This document shows, piece after piece, positions 18,845 to 28,170 of a stretch of DNA of 64,000 bases. Origin of the DNA: Closterium sp. Naga37s-1 (Eukaryota > Streptophyta > Zygnematophyceae > Desmidiales > Closteriaceae); assembly GCA_947471745.1 (NCBI GenBank), contig CANJKZ010000064.1:1335501-1399500 (forward strand), written 5' to 3'. The notes beneath the pieces are model-generated. The model saw only the letters and a program-made list of their open reading frames with translations. It made no database searches and was not told where the DNA came from. How positions within the stretch are numbered: position 1 is the first letter of the stretch; every line of letters begins with the position of its first letter. A program made the position numbers and the translations under genes.

Positions 18845-21800
18845 ATGGCTACCCCTAGTGTCCTCGCTTTTGACGCTGAGGGTCGAGCCATTGACTTTGA
18901 GGTCTGGGTCGACGACCTGCAGCTGTTCTTACAGTGCGATAGGGCGGACGGTCTTTCCCTCTTTGACCTCACCTCTGGCGCCTCTCCTGCCCCTGCTGCT
19001 GATGCTGACCCCACTGTTCGCTCTCAGTGGGCCACCCGCGATGCTGCTGCACGTCTTGCTGTGCGTCGCCACCTGCCTACCACTGAGCGCGCGCACTTTA
19101 GTCAGTACAAGAGTGCTCAGACCTTGTACGACGCTGTAGTTGCGCGCTACTCTTCCCCTGCCACTGCTGCCCTGAGCCGCCTCATGCTACCGTACCTCTT
19201 TCCTGACCTTGCTGCCTTTCCCACTGTCGCTGACCTCATTACGCACCTCCGCACTAGTGACACTCGCAACCGCGCTGCCCTTCCTGCTGAGTTCTGCGCC
19301 AAGAACCCCCCCCCCATGTACATCACTCTCTATTACATAGTCACACGCCTCCCTGACTCCCTTCGCGTAGTCAGGGACCACTTCCTCTCAGTCTGTCCCA
19401 CCACTCTCACTGTCGACCTCCTCGAGAAGTCCCTCCTGGCGGCGGAGAAGAGCATCGTCGCTGTAGGAGCCTCTCGTGGTGACCCTCGCACCCCCATCTT
19501 TGAGGGGTGTTCTCCTTCCCCCCTGCTGCCCTCTGTTGCCTCTGCTGCTGCTGCCGACCTGCTTGGTCTTGAGTCGGTCTGCGCGGCGTCTGCCCCTAGC
19601 GGGAGACGCCGCCCTGGCAGGGGCAAGGGGGGCAAGGGCGCGGGTGGAACTGGCGGGGGCGGTGGAGGTGGCGGTGGAGGCGACGGAGGGAGTGGGGGTG
19701 GCGGTGGGAGTGGTGGCGGGGGCGGTGGTGGCGGTGGCAGCAGCGGAGGAGGAGGCGGTGGTGGCGGCAGCGGTGGGAGCGGAGGCAGCGGTGGTGGTGG
19801 AGGTGGAGGCGGCGGTGGCGGAGGGGGTGGAGCTGGTCGGGGTGGTGCCCCGCAGCGTAGCGGCTCTGGTGGTGGCCAGCGTCAGCAGCAGCAGCAGCAG
19901 CAGCGTTCGCGGGACATCCCCCCGCCCCAGCAGCTCCGTGAGTGGTACACGCAGCGTCAGCGGGGTGGGGGTTTTGGTCCGTGCACCTACGTCCTTCGTT
20001 CCGGCGACCGCGCGGGTGAGCAGTGTGGGGGTGCCCACCCCACCCAGCGCTGCTTTGGCCGCCTGACGGACGCTTGGCGTCAGCAGTTCCCCGAGGCTAG
20101 TGAGATTCCCCGTTGGGGAGAGCTGTCTAGGGCTGGCGTAGCTATCTTTGATCTTGACTTTGATGCTATCCTTGCTGCCATGTATGCTGTGACTATTAGT
20201 GAGGAGGGTGACTGTTACCGGTGTTTCCCGCCCGACCCGGGCATTGGTACTGCTGCGCTAGGTACTTCTGCGGCTGCTGCTCTAGGTGCCAGTGCGTCTG
20301 CATTCTCAGGTACTGCGTCGGCTTCGGCCTCCCTCACCTTCACGCTTGACTCAGGGGCTTCTCGCTCCTTCTTTCGAGACCGCACCACACTCACGCCGCT
20401 TGGCCGGCCGGTTGCAGTCTCCCTGGCTGACCCCTCTGGGGGTCCTGTCCTCTCTCACTTCTCCACTGTCCTCCCGTGTCCGGCTGCCCCCTCGGGCACC
20501 TTGTCTGGTCTGTACCTCCCCTCGTTCTCGACGAACTTGGTGAGTGGTGCTGACCTGCAGGATGCGGGGGTTCACCAGTTTACTCCTGCGAGTCAGCGGG
20601 TGACCCACTGCTCGGACGCCCGCACAGGCCGACACCTGGCCACGTTTTCGCGTCGGCCGGGGTCGAGTCTCTACACCCTGACCACTGAGTCTCCTCCTGT
20701 CCCTGCGTCTGGCCAGGTAGCTGCGTCGGGTCAGGTGTTTGCTGCTGCGTCCAGGTCTGGTCCTGAGTCTGCCCCCTGCTCGTGTCGCCGCCTGTCTCAG
20801 GAGACTCTCCTGTGGCACCACCGTCTTGGCCACCCCTCCTTGCCTCGTCTTCGGGGCATGGCTTCCCGTGTCCTTGTCTCTGGTCTTCCCCGGTCTCTCC
20901 CTCCCCTTCCTTCGGGACCCGGACCTTCCTGTGTCCCCTGTGTCGAGGGGCGGCTCCGGGCTGCCCCTCACTCCTCCCAGTTTCCCCCGACAGAGGCTCC
21001 TCTGCAGACGCTTCACATGGACGTGTGGGGCCCGGCCCGCGTCCGTGGGCAGGGTCACGAGCGCTACTTCCTGCTGGTGGTTGACGACTACTCGCGTTAC
21101 ACCACAGTCTTCCCCTTGCGCAGCAAGGGTGATGTCACTGAGGTGTTGATCGACTGGATCCGCGCAGCTCGTCTCCAGCTCAGGAGGAGCTTCGGCTCGG
21201 ACTTTCCTGTTCTGCGTCTGCACTCTGACCGAGGTGGAGAGTTCTCCTCTGGCCTTCTGCGAGCCTACTGTCGTGCACGAGGCATCCGCCAGACCTTTAC
21301 GCTTCCGGACTCTCCACAGCAAAATGGGATTGCTGAGCGCCGCATTGGCATGGTCATGGACGTCGCTCGTACGTCCATGATGCATGCGGCTGCCCCCCAT
21401 TTTCTGTGGCCGTTTGCGGTTCGGTACGCGGCGCATCAGATCAACCTTCACCCCAGGGTCTCCCGGCCGGAGACCTCCCCAGCTCTGCTGTGGACGGGGA
21501 AGGTCGGCGATGCGTCTGCGTTCCGTGTCTGGGGATCTCGGGCGTTTGTCCGCGACTTGTCTGCGGACAAGCTGTCCCCTCGTGCTGCTCCCTGTGTCTT
21601 CCTCGGCTTCCCCCCTGACGCCCCAGGGTGGCAGTTCTACCACCCCTCCTCTCGTCGTGTTCTGTCCTCCCAGGACGTCACGTTCGACGAGTCAGTCCCC
21701 TTCTACCGCCTCTTCCCCTACCGCACTCCTTCCCTCCCCCCGCCACCGCACTTCCTTGTGCCAGGTCCCCCCCCGGTAGACCCCCTTCCCCCTCAGGGTC

Positions 21801-24676
21801 CTGCCCCTTCAGGTGTGTCCCAGGTAGATGCAGTCGAGCCGGTCGAGGTTGCTGGTGACTCTGGTCCTGCTGCGGGTGCTGAGCCTGGGGGTGCTGACTC
21901 TGGGGGTGCTACGCGCGTGGGTGCTGAGCCTGGGGGTGCTGAGCCTGGGGGTGCTGAGTCTGGGGGTGCTGAGCCTGGGGGTACTGCGACTGGGGGTGCT
22001 GAGCCTGGGGGTGCGGAGTCTGGGGGTGCTGAGCCTGGGGGTGCTGCGAGTGGGGGTGCTGAGCCAGGGGGTGCTGCGTCTGGAGCTGCTGAGCCTGGAG
22101 CTGCGGAGCCTGCGGCCACTGGACCTCCCCTTGTGGCGTCTGGCGGTGCGGGACCTGGCGGTTCTCCGGGTGCTTCGCCTCGGCGGGAGCCCCTCTCTCC
22201 ACAGGAGCTGCGCGAGTGGTTTGCTCCCCGCTGGAGACGTACTGCTGGAGCTGGAGCTCCTTCGGCTGCTGAGGGTACTTGTGCCGCTGGTCCCGGAGCT
22301 GCTGGGCCCTCGGGTCCGCCTGGTGCTGCTGGTGCTGCTGGTGCTGCTGGAGGTTCTGCCGCTGGAGGTGCTGTTGGCGCTGGTGCTGCTGCTGAGGGTG
22401 CTGTCCCTGCTGTGTCTGGAGTCGCCGCGCGGCCTCGGCCGTACTTCGTTCCGCTCCTACAGCAGGTTCTTGGTCTTTCTCCTCCTGCAGCGTGTCCACC
22501 GCCTGTTCAGTCACAGTCCCAGTTCGAGCCCGCCTCCCCACTTCCTGCTCCCTCTCCTTACACTGGTCCCACTGGAGGTCTTGCTGAGCGTCGTGAGCCT
22601 GCGTCTCGTCCTGCGTCGCCTGTTCGTGCTGCTCGCGCTAGTGGTCGCGGTTCGCGTCAGCGTCCTCCTCCTGTCCCTGGCACGCACCGGATGTCTTTGC
22701 GTCCGTCCACTGCTCCTCTGCGTGCCCCTTTGCCTTCTCCTCCTGAGTCCTCCCTTCCTGCACTTACCGACCCAGAGTCCGACTCTCTTCGTGCTGCTAG
22801 TCCTACTGTCACACGTCTCCTTGCTACTGTCGTCACTGACCCCTCTTTTGAGTCCACTGCTGCGTCTGCGCTTGTTGCTGAGCTCGTCGACTTTGCTGCT
22901 CGCTGTCGTCTAGACTACGCTGCCGGTCTTGTTGCTGAGTCTGCGTCTGTCTGTCCTCCGTCCGTCGGGGGTGAGTGTGCTCTTGGCACGGACGTCCTTG
23001 AGGACAGGCAGGAGGAGTTCCAGTGTCTGGCTGCTGCTTCACCTCATCTCGCGTCCGTACTACTTGCCCCTGAGGGAGACCCGGATGCACTAGACATCCC
23101 GACTCCGCGCTCTTACGCGGAGGCCGTAGAGGGTCCCTACTCCTCTCAGTGGCAGGCAGCTATGGATGCAGAGATGGCGTCCTGGAAGTCCACAGGCACC
23201 TACGTTGACGCGGTGCCCCCTCCTGGGGCGAACATCGTCAGTGGCATGTGGATCTTCAGGGTGAAGCGGCCGCCGGGCTCTCCACCTGTCTTCAAGGCGC
23301 GGTACGTCGCTCGTGGCTTCAGTCAGCGGCAGGGAGTTGACTACTTTCAGACCTTCTCTCCCACCCCGAAGATGACCACTCTTCGGGTGCTGCTGCACAT
23401 AGCCGCTCAGCGCGACTACGAGCTCCACTCTCTTGACTTCAGCACTGCTTTCTTGCAGGGTAGCCTGCACGAGGAGATCTGGCTGCGCCGTCCACCTGGC
23501 TTCACTGGGACTTTCCCTCCTGGCACCCAGTGGAGCCTCCGACGGCCAGTCTACGGTCTCCGCCAGGCACCGCGTGAGTGGCACGACACACTGAGGACTA
23601 CGCTTGCGGCTCTTGGGTTTGCTCCCTCTACTGCTGACCCGTCGTTGTTTCTGCGCACCGACACTTCTTTGCCGCCGTTCTACATCCTCGTGTACGTCGA
23701 CGACTTGGTCTTTGCCACAGCTGACACTGCTGGACTAGCCTACGTGAAGTCCGAGCTGCAGAAGAGACACACGTGCACAGACCTGGGTGAACTGCGCAGC
23801 TACCTTGGCTTGCAGATCACTCGGGACAGAGCACGCCGCACCATTACCTTGACTCAGTCACACATGGTGCAGCAGGTCCTTCAGCGCTTCGGCTTCACGT
23901 ACTCCTCGCCTCAGGCCACTCCTCTGTCTACTCGCCACTCGCTCTCAGCTCTGCCTTCGGATGAGTCCGTAGAGTCGAGTGGCCCGTACCCAGAGCTTGT
24001 TGGCTGCCTCATGTACCTGATGACCTGCACACGACCTGACCTTGCATACCCTCTTAGCATTCTTGCACGCTATGTTGCTCCTGGGAGACACCGACCAGAG
24101 CACATGGCTGCAGCGAAGAGGGTGTTGCGCTACTTGTGCAGTACGTCGGGCATGGGGCTAGTGCTTGGAGGGCGGAGTCCAGTGGTCCTCACTGGGCACG
24201 CGGACGCTTCTTGGGCTGACGACCAGGCTACGCAGCGGTCGTCGCAGGGTTACACCTTCAGTCTTGGTTCCGGCTCTGTCTCGTGGCGGGCTACTCGCTC
24301 GTCCTCTGTTCTCGGCTCCAGTTGTGAGGCTGAGATCTACGCCGGGGCCATGGCTGCACAGGAGCTTCGCTGGCTCACCTACCTGCTGACTGACCTTGGA
24401 GAGCAGCCTCGTTCTCCTCCAGTGCTGTACGTAGACAACAAGGCCATGCTGGCCTTGTGTCGAGAGCAGCGCTTGGAGCACAGAACGAAGCACATTGCTC
24501 TCCGTTACTTTCTTGCTCGTGAGCTGCAGCAGCGTGGTCAGTTGCGACTTGCGTACGTGGCCTCTGAGGCCAACACTGCTGATGTGTTCACCAAGGCACT
24601 TGCGCCTTGTGACCATCAGCGCTTCTGCACTCAGTTGGGTCTTGTACCTGTCTTGCCTCACTTGCTCTCCTCTTGA
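18845..24676 (+). CDS. intact gag-pol polyprotein of copia element C
   Basis: 1943 residues from ATG 18845 to TGA 24676. Rough residues: gag N-domain 1-235; glycine-rich tract about 258-340; PPPQQLREWY about 360; zinc knuckle with C380, C394, H398 and C403 (C-x13-C-x3-H-x4-C); protease LDSGAS at 502; HHRLGHPS about 657 and CVPCVEG about 700; integrase DVWGP 726, HSDRGGEF about 793 and NGIAERR; GGAEP-repeat linker about 1010-1085; SPQELREWF about 1120; RT with YVDDLVF about 1616; RNase H GHADASWADD about 1783, SSCEAEIYAG about 1825 and YVDNKA about 1861. There is no stop or frameshift. An upstream in-frame GTG at 18803 is not used as the start, because A, B and F all begin at the MAxPxVLxFDAEGR methionine. 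Confidence 0.96.
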   Translation: MATPSVLAFDAEGRAIDFEVWVDDLQLFLQCDRADGLSLFDLTSGASPAPAADADPTVRSQWATRDAAARLAVRRHLPTTERAHFSQYKSAQTLYDAVVARYSSPATAALSRLMLPYLFPDLAAFPTVADLITHLRTSDTRNRAALPAEFCAKNPPPMYITLYYIVTRLPDSLRVVRDHFLSVCPTTLTVDLLEKSLLAAEKSIVAVGASRGDPRTPIFEGCSPSPLLPSVASAAAADLLGLESVCAASAPSGRRRPGRGKGGKGAGGTGGGGGGGGGGDGGSGGGGGSGGGGGGGGGSSGGGGGGGGSGGSGGSGGGGGGGGGGGGGGAGRGGAPQRSGSGGGQRQQQQQQQRSRDIPPPQQLREWYTQRQRGGGFGPCTYVLRSGDRAGEQCGGAHPTQRCFGRLTDAWRQQFPEASEIPRWGELSRAGVAIFDLDFDAILAAMYAVTISEEGDCYRCFPPDPGIGTAALGTSAAAALGASASAFSGTASASASLTFTLDSGASRSFFRDRTTLTPLGRPVAVSLADPSGGPVLSHFSTVLPCPAAPSGTLSGLYLPSFSTNLVSGADLQDAGVHQFTPASQRVTHCSDARTGRHLATFSRRPGSSLYTLTTESPPVPASGQVAASGQVFAAASRSGPESAPCSCRRLSQETLLWHHRLGHPSLPRLRGMASRVLVSGLPRSLPPLPSGPGPSCVPCVEGRLRAAPHSSQFPPTEAPLQTLHMDVWGPARVRGQGHERYFLLVVDDYSRYTTVFPLRSKGDVTEVLIDWIRAARLQLRRSFGSDFPVLRLHSDRGGEFSSGLLRAYCRARGIRQTFTLPDSPQQNGIAERRIGMVMDVARTSMMHAAAPHFLWPFAVRYAAHQINLHPRVSRPETSPALLWTGKVGDASAFRVWGSRAFVRDLSADKLSPRAAPCVFLGFPPDAPGWQFYHPSSRRVLSSQDVTFDESVPFYRLFPYRTPSLPPPPHFLVPGPPPVDPLPPQGPAPSGVSQVDAVEPVEVAGDSGPAAGAEPGGADSGGATRVGAEPGGAEPGGAESGGAEPGGTATGGAEPGGAESGGAEPGGAASGGAEPGGAASGAAEPGAAEPAATGPPLVASGGAGPGGSPGASPRREPLSPQELREWFAPRWRRTAGAGAPSAAEGTCAAGPGAAGPSGPPGAAGAAGAAGGSAAGGAVGAGAAAEGAVPAVSGVAARPRPYFVPLLQQVLGLSPPAACPPPVQSQSQFEPASPLPAPSPYTGPTGGLAERREPASRPASPVRAARASGRGSRQRPPPVPGTHRMSLRPSTAPLRAPLPSPPESSLPALTDPESDSLRAASPTVTRLLATVVTDPSFESTAASALVAELVDFAARCRLDYAAGLVAESASVCPPSVGGECALGTDVLEDRQEEFQCLAAASPHLASVLLAPEGDPDALDIPTPRSYAEAVEGPYSSQWQAAMDAEMASWKSTGTYVDAVPPPGANIVSGMWIFRVKRPPGSPPVFKARYVARGFSQRQGVDYFQTFSPTPKMTTLRVLLHIAAQRDYELHSLDFSTAFLQGSLHEEIWLRRPPGFTGTFPPGTQWSLRRPVYGLRQAPREWHDTLRTTLAALGFAPSTADPSLFLRTDTSLPPFYILVYVDDLVFATADTAGLAYVKSELQKRHTCTDLGELRSYLGLQITRDRARRTITLTQSHMVQQVLQRFGFTYSSPQATPLSTRHSLSALPSDESVESSGPYPELVGCLMYLMTCTRPDLAYPLSILARYVAPGRHRPEHMAAAKRVLRYLCSTSGMGLVLGGRSPVVLTGHADASWADDQATQRSSQGYTFSLGSGSVSWRATRSSSVLGSSCEAEIYAGAMAAQELRWLTYLLTDLGEQPRSPPVLYVDNKAMLALCREQRLEHRTKHIALRYFLARELQQRGQLRLAYVASEANTADVFTKALAPCDHQRFCTQLGLVPVLPHLLSS
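21870..22085 (+). repeat. 15-bp coding repeats in the element C linker
   Basis: Tandem units near GGTGCTGAGCCTGGG encode GGAEP-type pentapeptides between integrase and RT. The array is length-variable between copies. Confidence 0.85.
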
Positions 24677-24757
24677 CCTTGCTTGTACTGTCACATATAT
24701 ATACCTGCTCTTGCTTGTCTAGCTCTATATATATATGTGTCCTCCTGCATGTGAACT

Positions 24758-24879
24758 GGCCTTGTGGCCTTGTCGTTGTGCTCGGACTGTGTGGTGACTT
24801 TGTGATCCACCCTGAGCTTGCTGTGCTTTGCGTGACTGGTCTTGTGACCCCTTGTTCTCCCCCACTTTGCCTATGGGGG
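24758..24879 (+). promoter_or_regulatory. 3' hairpin set and polypurine tract of element C
   Basis: GGCCTTGTGGCC (24758-24769), then GTGG...CCAC with the conserved CCACCCTGAGCTTG, then GGTCTTGTGACC (24838-24849), then CCCCCA (24859-24864) / TGGGGG (24874-24879) ending at the 3' LTR. Confidence 0.6.
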
Positions 24880-24881
24880 TG

Positions 24882-25015
24882 TGTCAGAACATTATATAGC
24901 TTATGCTGTTGTGTAGGCTATAGTGGGGTATCCCATAGGGGGTACAACCCAATTAGGGTTTCCTATATGTACTCACTTCATTCATAGTTCATTCATTCGC
25001 GTTCTCCTCTCCACA
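24882..25015 (+). repeat. 3' LTR of element C (134 bp)
   Basis: 133 of 134 bases identical to 17705-17838. AAGCG follows. Confidence 0.95.
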
Positions 25016-25020
25016 AAGCG

Positions 25021-26147
25021 AAGGCAGAGGGAAGGAACAGAATAAGCACAACATGAATGAAGGTAAGAGGAAAGGAAGAAAGAATCAAAAAGGAAAAAGA
25101 AAACAGGACGGAAAAGAATTGTTAATAAGGAAAACAAAGGGGTGAGGGAACGGAAGTGAGAGGAAGAGAGAATGCATTAAAGAAGCAAAACATGGATGAG
25201 GGAAACTAAAAAGTTCCTTGTAAAGAATGAAAACACTAAACGGAATAGCAACAACACGAATCAACGCATAATAAAAACAGAAGGAATGAAGTAAGGAACG
25301 GAAACCAGGGACATGTACAGCAAGAACAAGTAGCTAGACAAGTTACAAGAGTAAGAGGTGATGAAATAAAGAGATGGAAGAGGCAGAAAACACATCATCA
25401 AATCAACCACGTCCTAATCTGGTGCAACCCTTAAACCAACCTAACGGCAAGGAGGAATACACTAACGAAGGAAAAAACATGAAAAACAAAACTCACTGGA
25501 AATTCTGAATAAATGAAGGACTCAAACAAGGACATAAGAAATTAATCAGAAACAAGGAATGAAAGAGACGATCAAGACAGAAGATAGAGGGGAATAGTTC
25601 AAATTGAGCGGATAAGGGAGAGCGAGGCAGACGGACGACAGAGAGAAATGGAGGAGCAAGAGAGCTGGACAAAGGAGAGAGACTAACGTGGCGTCCTGAA
25701 CTCTACATAATATAAAGAAAACGCAGGTGAACCTTTGATTCAAACATGCAAAATCGACCAATCACGAGGTGCTTAACATCTAGAGACCTTTTCCCCTAAA
25801 CTAAAGAACGAAGTACTACTATAGTAAGTTCACGGCTTACCTAAGTAGCGCGAGTCGAGGGGGGTACTAAGTTGAGTTGAGGGAGGCACCAGCTAGAGCA
25901 GCCTGAAGACAACAGAGAACAAAAAGAAGATAAATTGCAGTTTTACAATTGCGTCGCAAAAGATAAAACGATATAGTAGAACTAACTGAATACTGAACGT
26001 GCTGTTCAGCATACGAAGTGGTTGACATGGGAATGGTCTCGAGGTCGATTCTTGGCGCCCCCGTTCTCTTGATGGAAATGTGGGTGGTGCTAAATTGTGT
26101 CAAATTCGTTTTTTTGGAGCAGAAATCATATGTACACTAAAGTTTCC
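25021..26147. other. purine-rich non-coding spacer
   Basis: From 25021 to about 25680 the plus strand is mostly A and G, continuing the 17540-17704 tract across the element C insertion. The remainder is ordinary AT-rich sequence. Short open frames show no domain. Confidence 0.6.
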
Positions 26148-26280
26148 TGTTGGTATATGTTACAAAGTAAGAAACGAGAATGACTAGAAACAGGACAGTA
26201 CAGGGTTTGTATAGGCAAAACCTAACAATACTGTACCCCATAAGGAGTGCCCCACTACAGCCTACAATATAGTTCTGACA
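26148..26280 (-). repeat. 3' LTR of element D (133 bp, outer end inferred)
   Basis: The inner end TTCTGACA adjoins CACCCCCATAGG (polypurine tract). The outer end is placed at TGTTGG (26148) by analogy with B. No second copy is present in the window. Confidence 0.75.
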
Positions 26281-26378
26281 CACCCCCATAGGCAAAGTGG
26301 GGGACAAGCAAGAGAACAAGACAAGGTCAAGCTCAGGGTGGATCACAACGTCACCACGCATTCTGAGCACAAGTACAA

Positions 26379-26390
26379 GGCCACAAGGCC
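26379..26390 (-). promoter_or_regulatory. 3' hairpin 1 of element D
   Basis: Element-sense GGCCTTGTGGCC. The second hairpin seen in the other elements is degraded here, consistent with loss of function. Confidence 0.5.
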
Positions 26391-26444
26391 AGTTCACATG
26401 CAGGGTGATAAATCAAGGTGAACAAGCAAGACACTGATCTCAAC

Positions 26445-28167
26445 CTAGCAATGGTAAGCATGCAGGTGCAAGTATATATAGATCACAGTACAAGCAAAGT
26501 CAAGAGGTGAACAAGGCTGAAGTGCCTTGGTAAATATATCAGCAGTGTTGGCCCAAGTGGCCACATAAGCAAGACGAAGCTGACCACGCTGCTGACACTC
26601 TCGAGCAAGGAAGTAGCGCAGAGCAATGTGCTTCGTTCTGTGCTCCAGTCTGTGCTCATGACACAAGGCAAGCATGGCCTTGTTGTCGACGTACAGAACT
26701 GGAGGAGAACGAGGCGCCTCTCCCAAGTCGATCAGCAGGTAGGTGAGCCAGCGTAACTCCTGTGCAGCCATGGCCACAGTGTAGATCTCAGCCTCACAAC
26801 TGGAGCTGAGAACAGAAGACGAGCAGGTAGACCGCCATGAAACAGAGCCGGAGCCAAGGCTGAAGGTGTAACCCTGTGACGACCGCTGCGTAGCCAAGTC
26901 GTCAACCCAAGAAGCGTCTGCGTGACCAGTGAGGACAACTCGAGCCCGTCCTCCAAGCACAAGCCCCATGCCCGACGTACTGCACAGGTAGCGCAACACC
27001 CTCTTAGCTGCATCCATGTGCTCTGGTCGGTGTCTCCCAGGAGCAACATAGCGTGCCAAGATGCTAAGAGGGTATGTCAGGTCAGGTCGAGTGCAGGTCA
27101 TCAGGTACATGAGGCAGCCAACAAGCTCTGGGTACGGGCCACTCGGCTCTACGGACTCATCCGAAGGCAGAGCTGAGAGCGAGTGGCGAGTAGACAGAGG
27201 AGTGGCCTGAGGCGAGGAGTATGTAAAGTTGAAGCGCTGAAGGACCTGCTGCACCATGTGTGACTGAGTCAAGGTAATGGTGCGCCGTGCTCTGTCCCGG
27301 GTGATATGCAAGCCAAGATAGCTGTGCAGCTCACCCAGGTCTGTGCACGTGTGTCTCTTCTGCAGCTCCGACTTCACGTGGGCCAGTCCAGCAGTGTAAG
27401 CAGTAGCAAAGACCAAGTCGTCGACGTACACGAGGATGTAAAACGGCGGCAGAGTAGTGTCGGTGCGGAGAAACAGCGACGGGTCAGCAGTGGAAGGAGC
27501 AAACCCAAGAGCCGCAAGCGTAGTCCTCAGTGTGTCGTGCCACTCACGGGGCGCCTGGCGGAGACCGTAGACTGGCCGCCGGAGGCTCCACTAGGTACCA
27601 GGAGGAAACGACCCAGTGAAGCCAGGTGGACGGCGCAGCCAGATCTCCTCGTGCAGGCTGCCCTGTAGGAAGGCTGTGCTGAAGTCAAGAGAGTGAAGCT
27701 CGTAGTCACGCTGAGCAGCTACGTGCAGCAGTACCCGAAGAGTGGTCATCTTCGGGGTGGGAGAGAAGGTCTGAAAGTAGTCAACTCCCTGCCGCTGACT
27801 GAAGCCTCGAGCCACTTAACGTGCCTTGAAGACAGGCGGAGAGCCCGGCGGCCGCTTCACCCTGAAAATCCACATGCCATCAACAATGTCCGCCCCGGGT
27901 GGGGGAACCTCGTCGACGTAGGTGCCTGTGGACTTCCAAGACGCCATCTCTGCGTCCATGGTTGTCTGCCACTGAGAGGAGTAGGGACCCTCTATCGCCT
28001 CTGCATAAGAGCGCGGGGTCGGGATGTCTGATGCATCCGGGTCTCCCTCGGGGGCAAGCAGCATGGACACGAGTTGAGGTAAAGCAGCAGCAAAACACTG
28101 GAACTCCTCCTGCCTATCCTCATGGACGTCCGTGCTAAGAGCACACTCACCCCTGACGGACGGAGGA
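26445..28167 (-). pseudogene. element D RT and RNase H, degraded
   Basis: Clear RT (MYVDDLVF, start of the downstream open part at 27431) and RNase H (SSCEAEIYTVAM, YVDNKA). Breaks are TAG at 27591-27593 where relatives have Gln (CAG) in the motif GTQWSL, TAA at 27816-27818 for a conserved Tyr in FKARYVARGF, and a deletion removing the C-terminal DHQRFC region so the end reads into former 3' non-coding DNA. Confidence 0.88.
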
Positions 28168-28170
28168 GAC

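Larger units (their letters stand above)
17705..25015 (+). mobile_element. copia LTR retrotransposon C, complete
   Basis: 7311 bp with 134-bp LTRs that differ at one base (17705-17838 and 24882-25015) and a perfect AAGCG duplication (17700-17704 and 25016-25020). It has a primer-binding site, GC-rich leader, one intact polyprotein frame, 3' hairpins and polypurine tract. It is the intact relative of element A and the best candidate for an autonomous source copy. Confidence 0.97.

Noticed and set aside
20351..21643. 430-codon antisense frame opposite integrase of C
   Set aside because: Recurs wherever integrase is present, has no recognisable domain, and is explained by GC-rich codon use on the sense strand.
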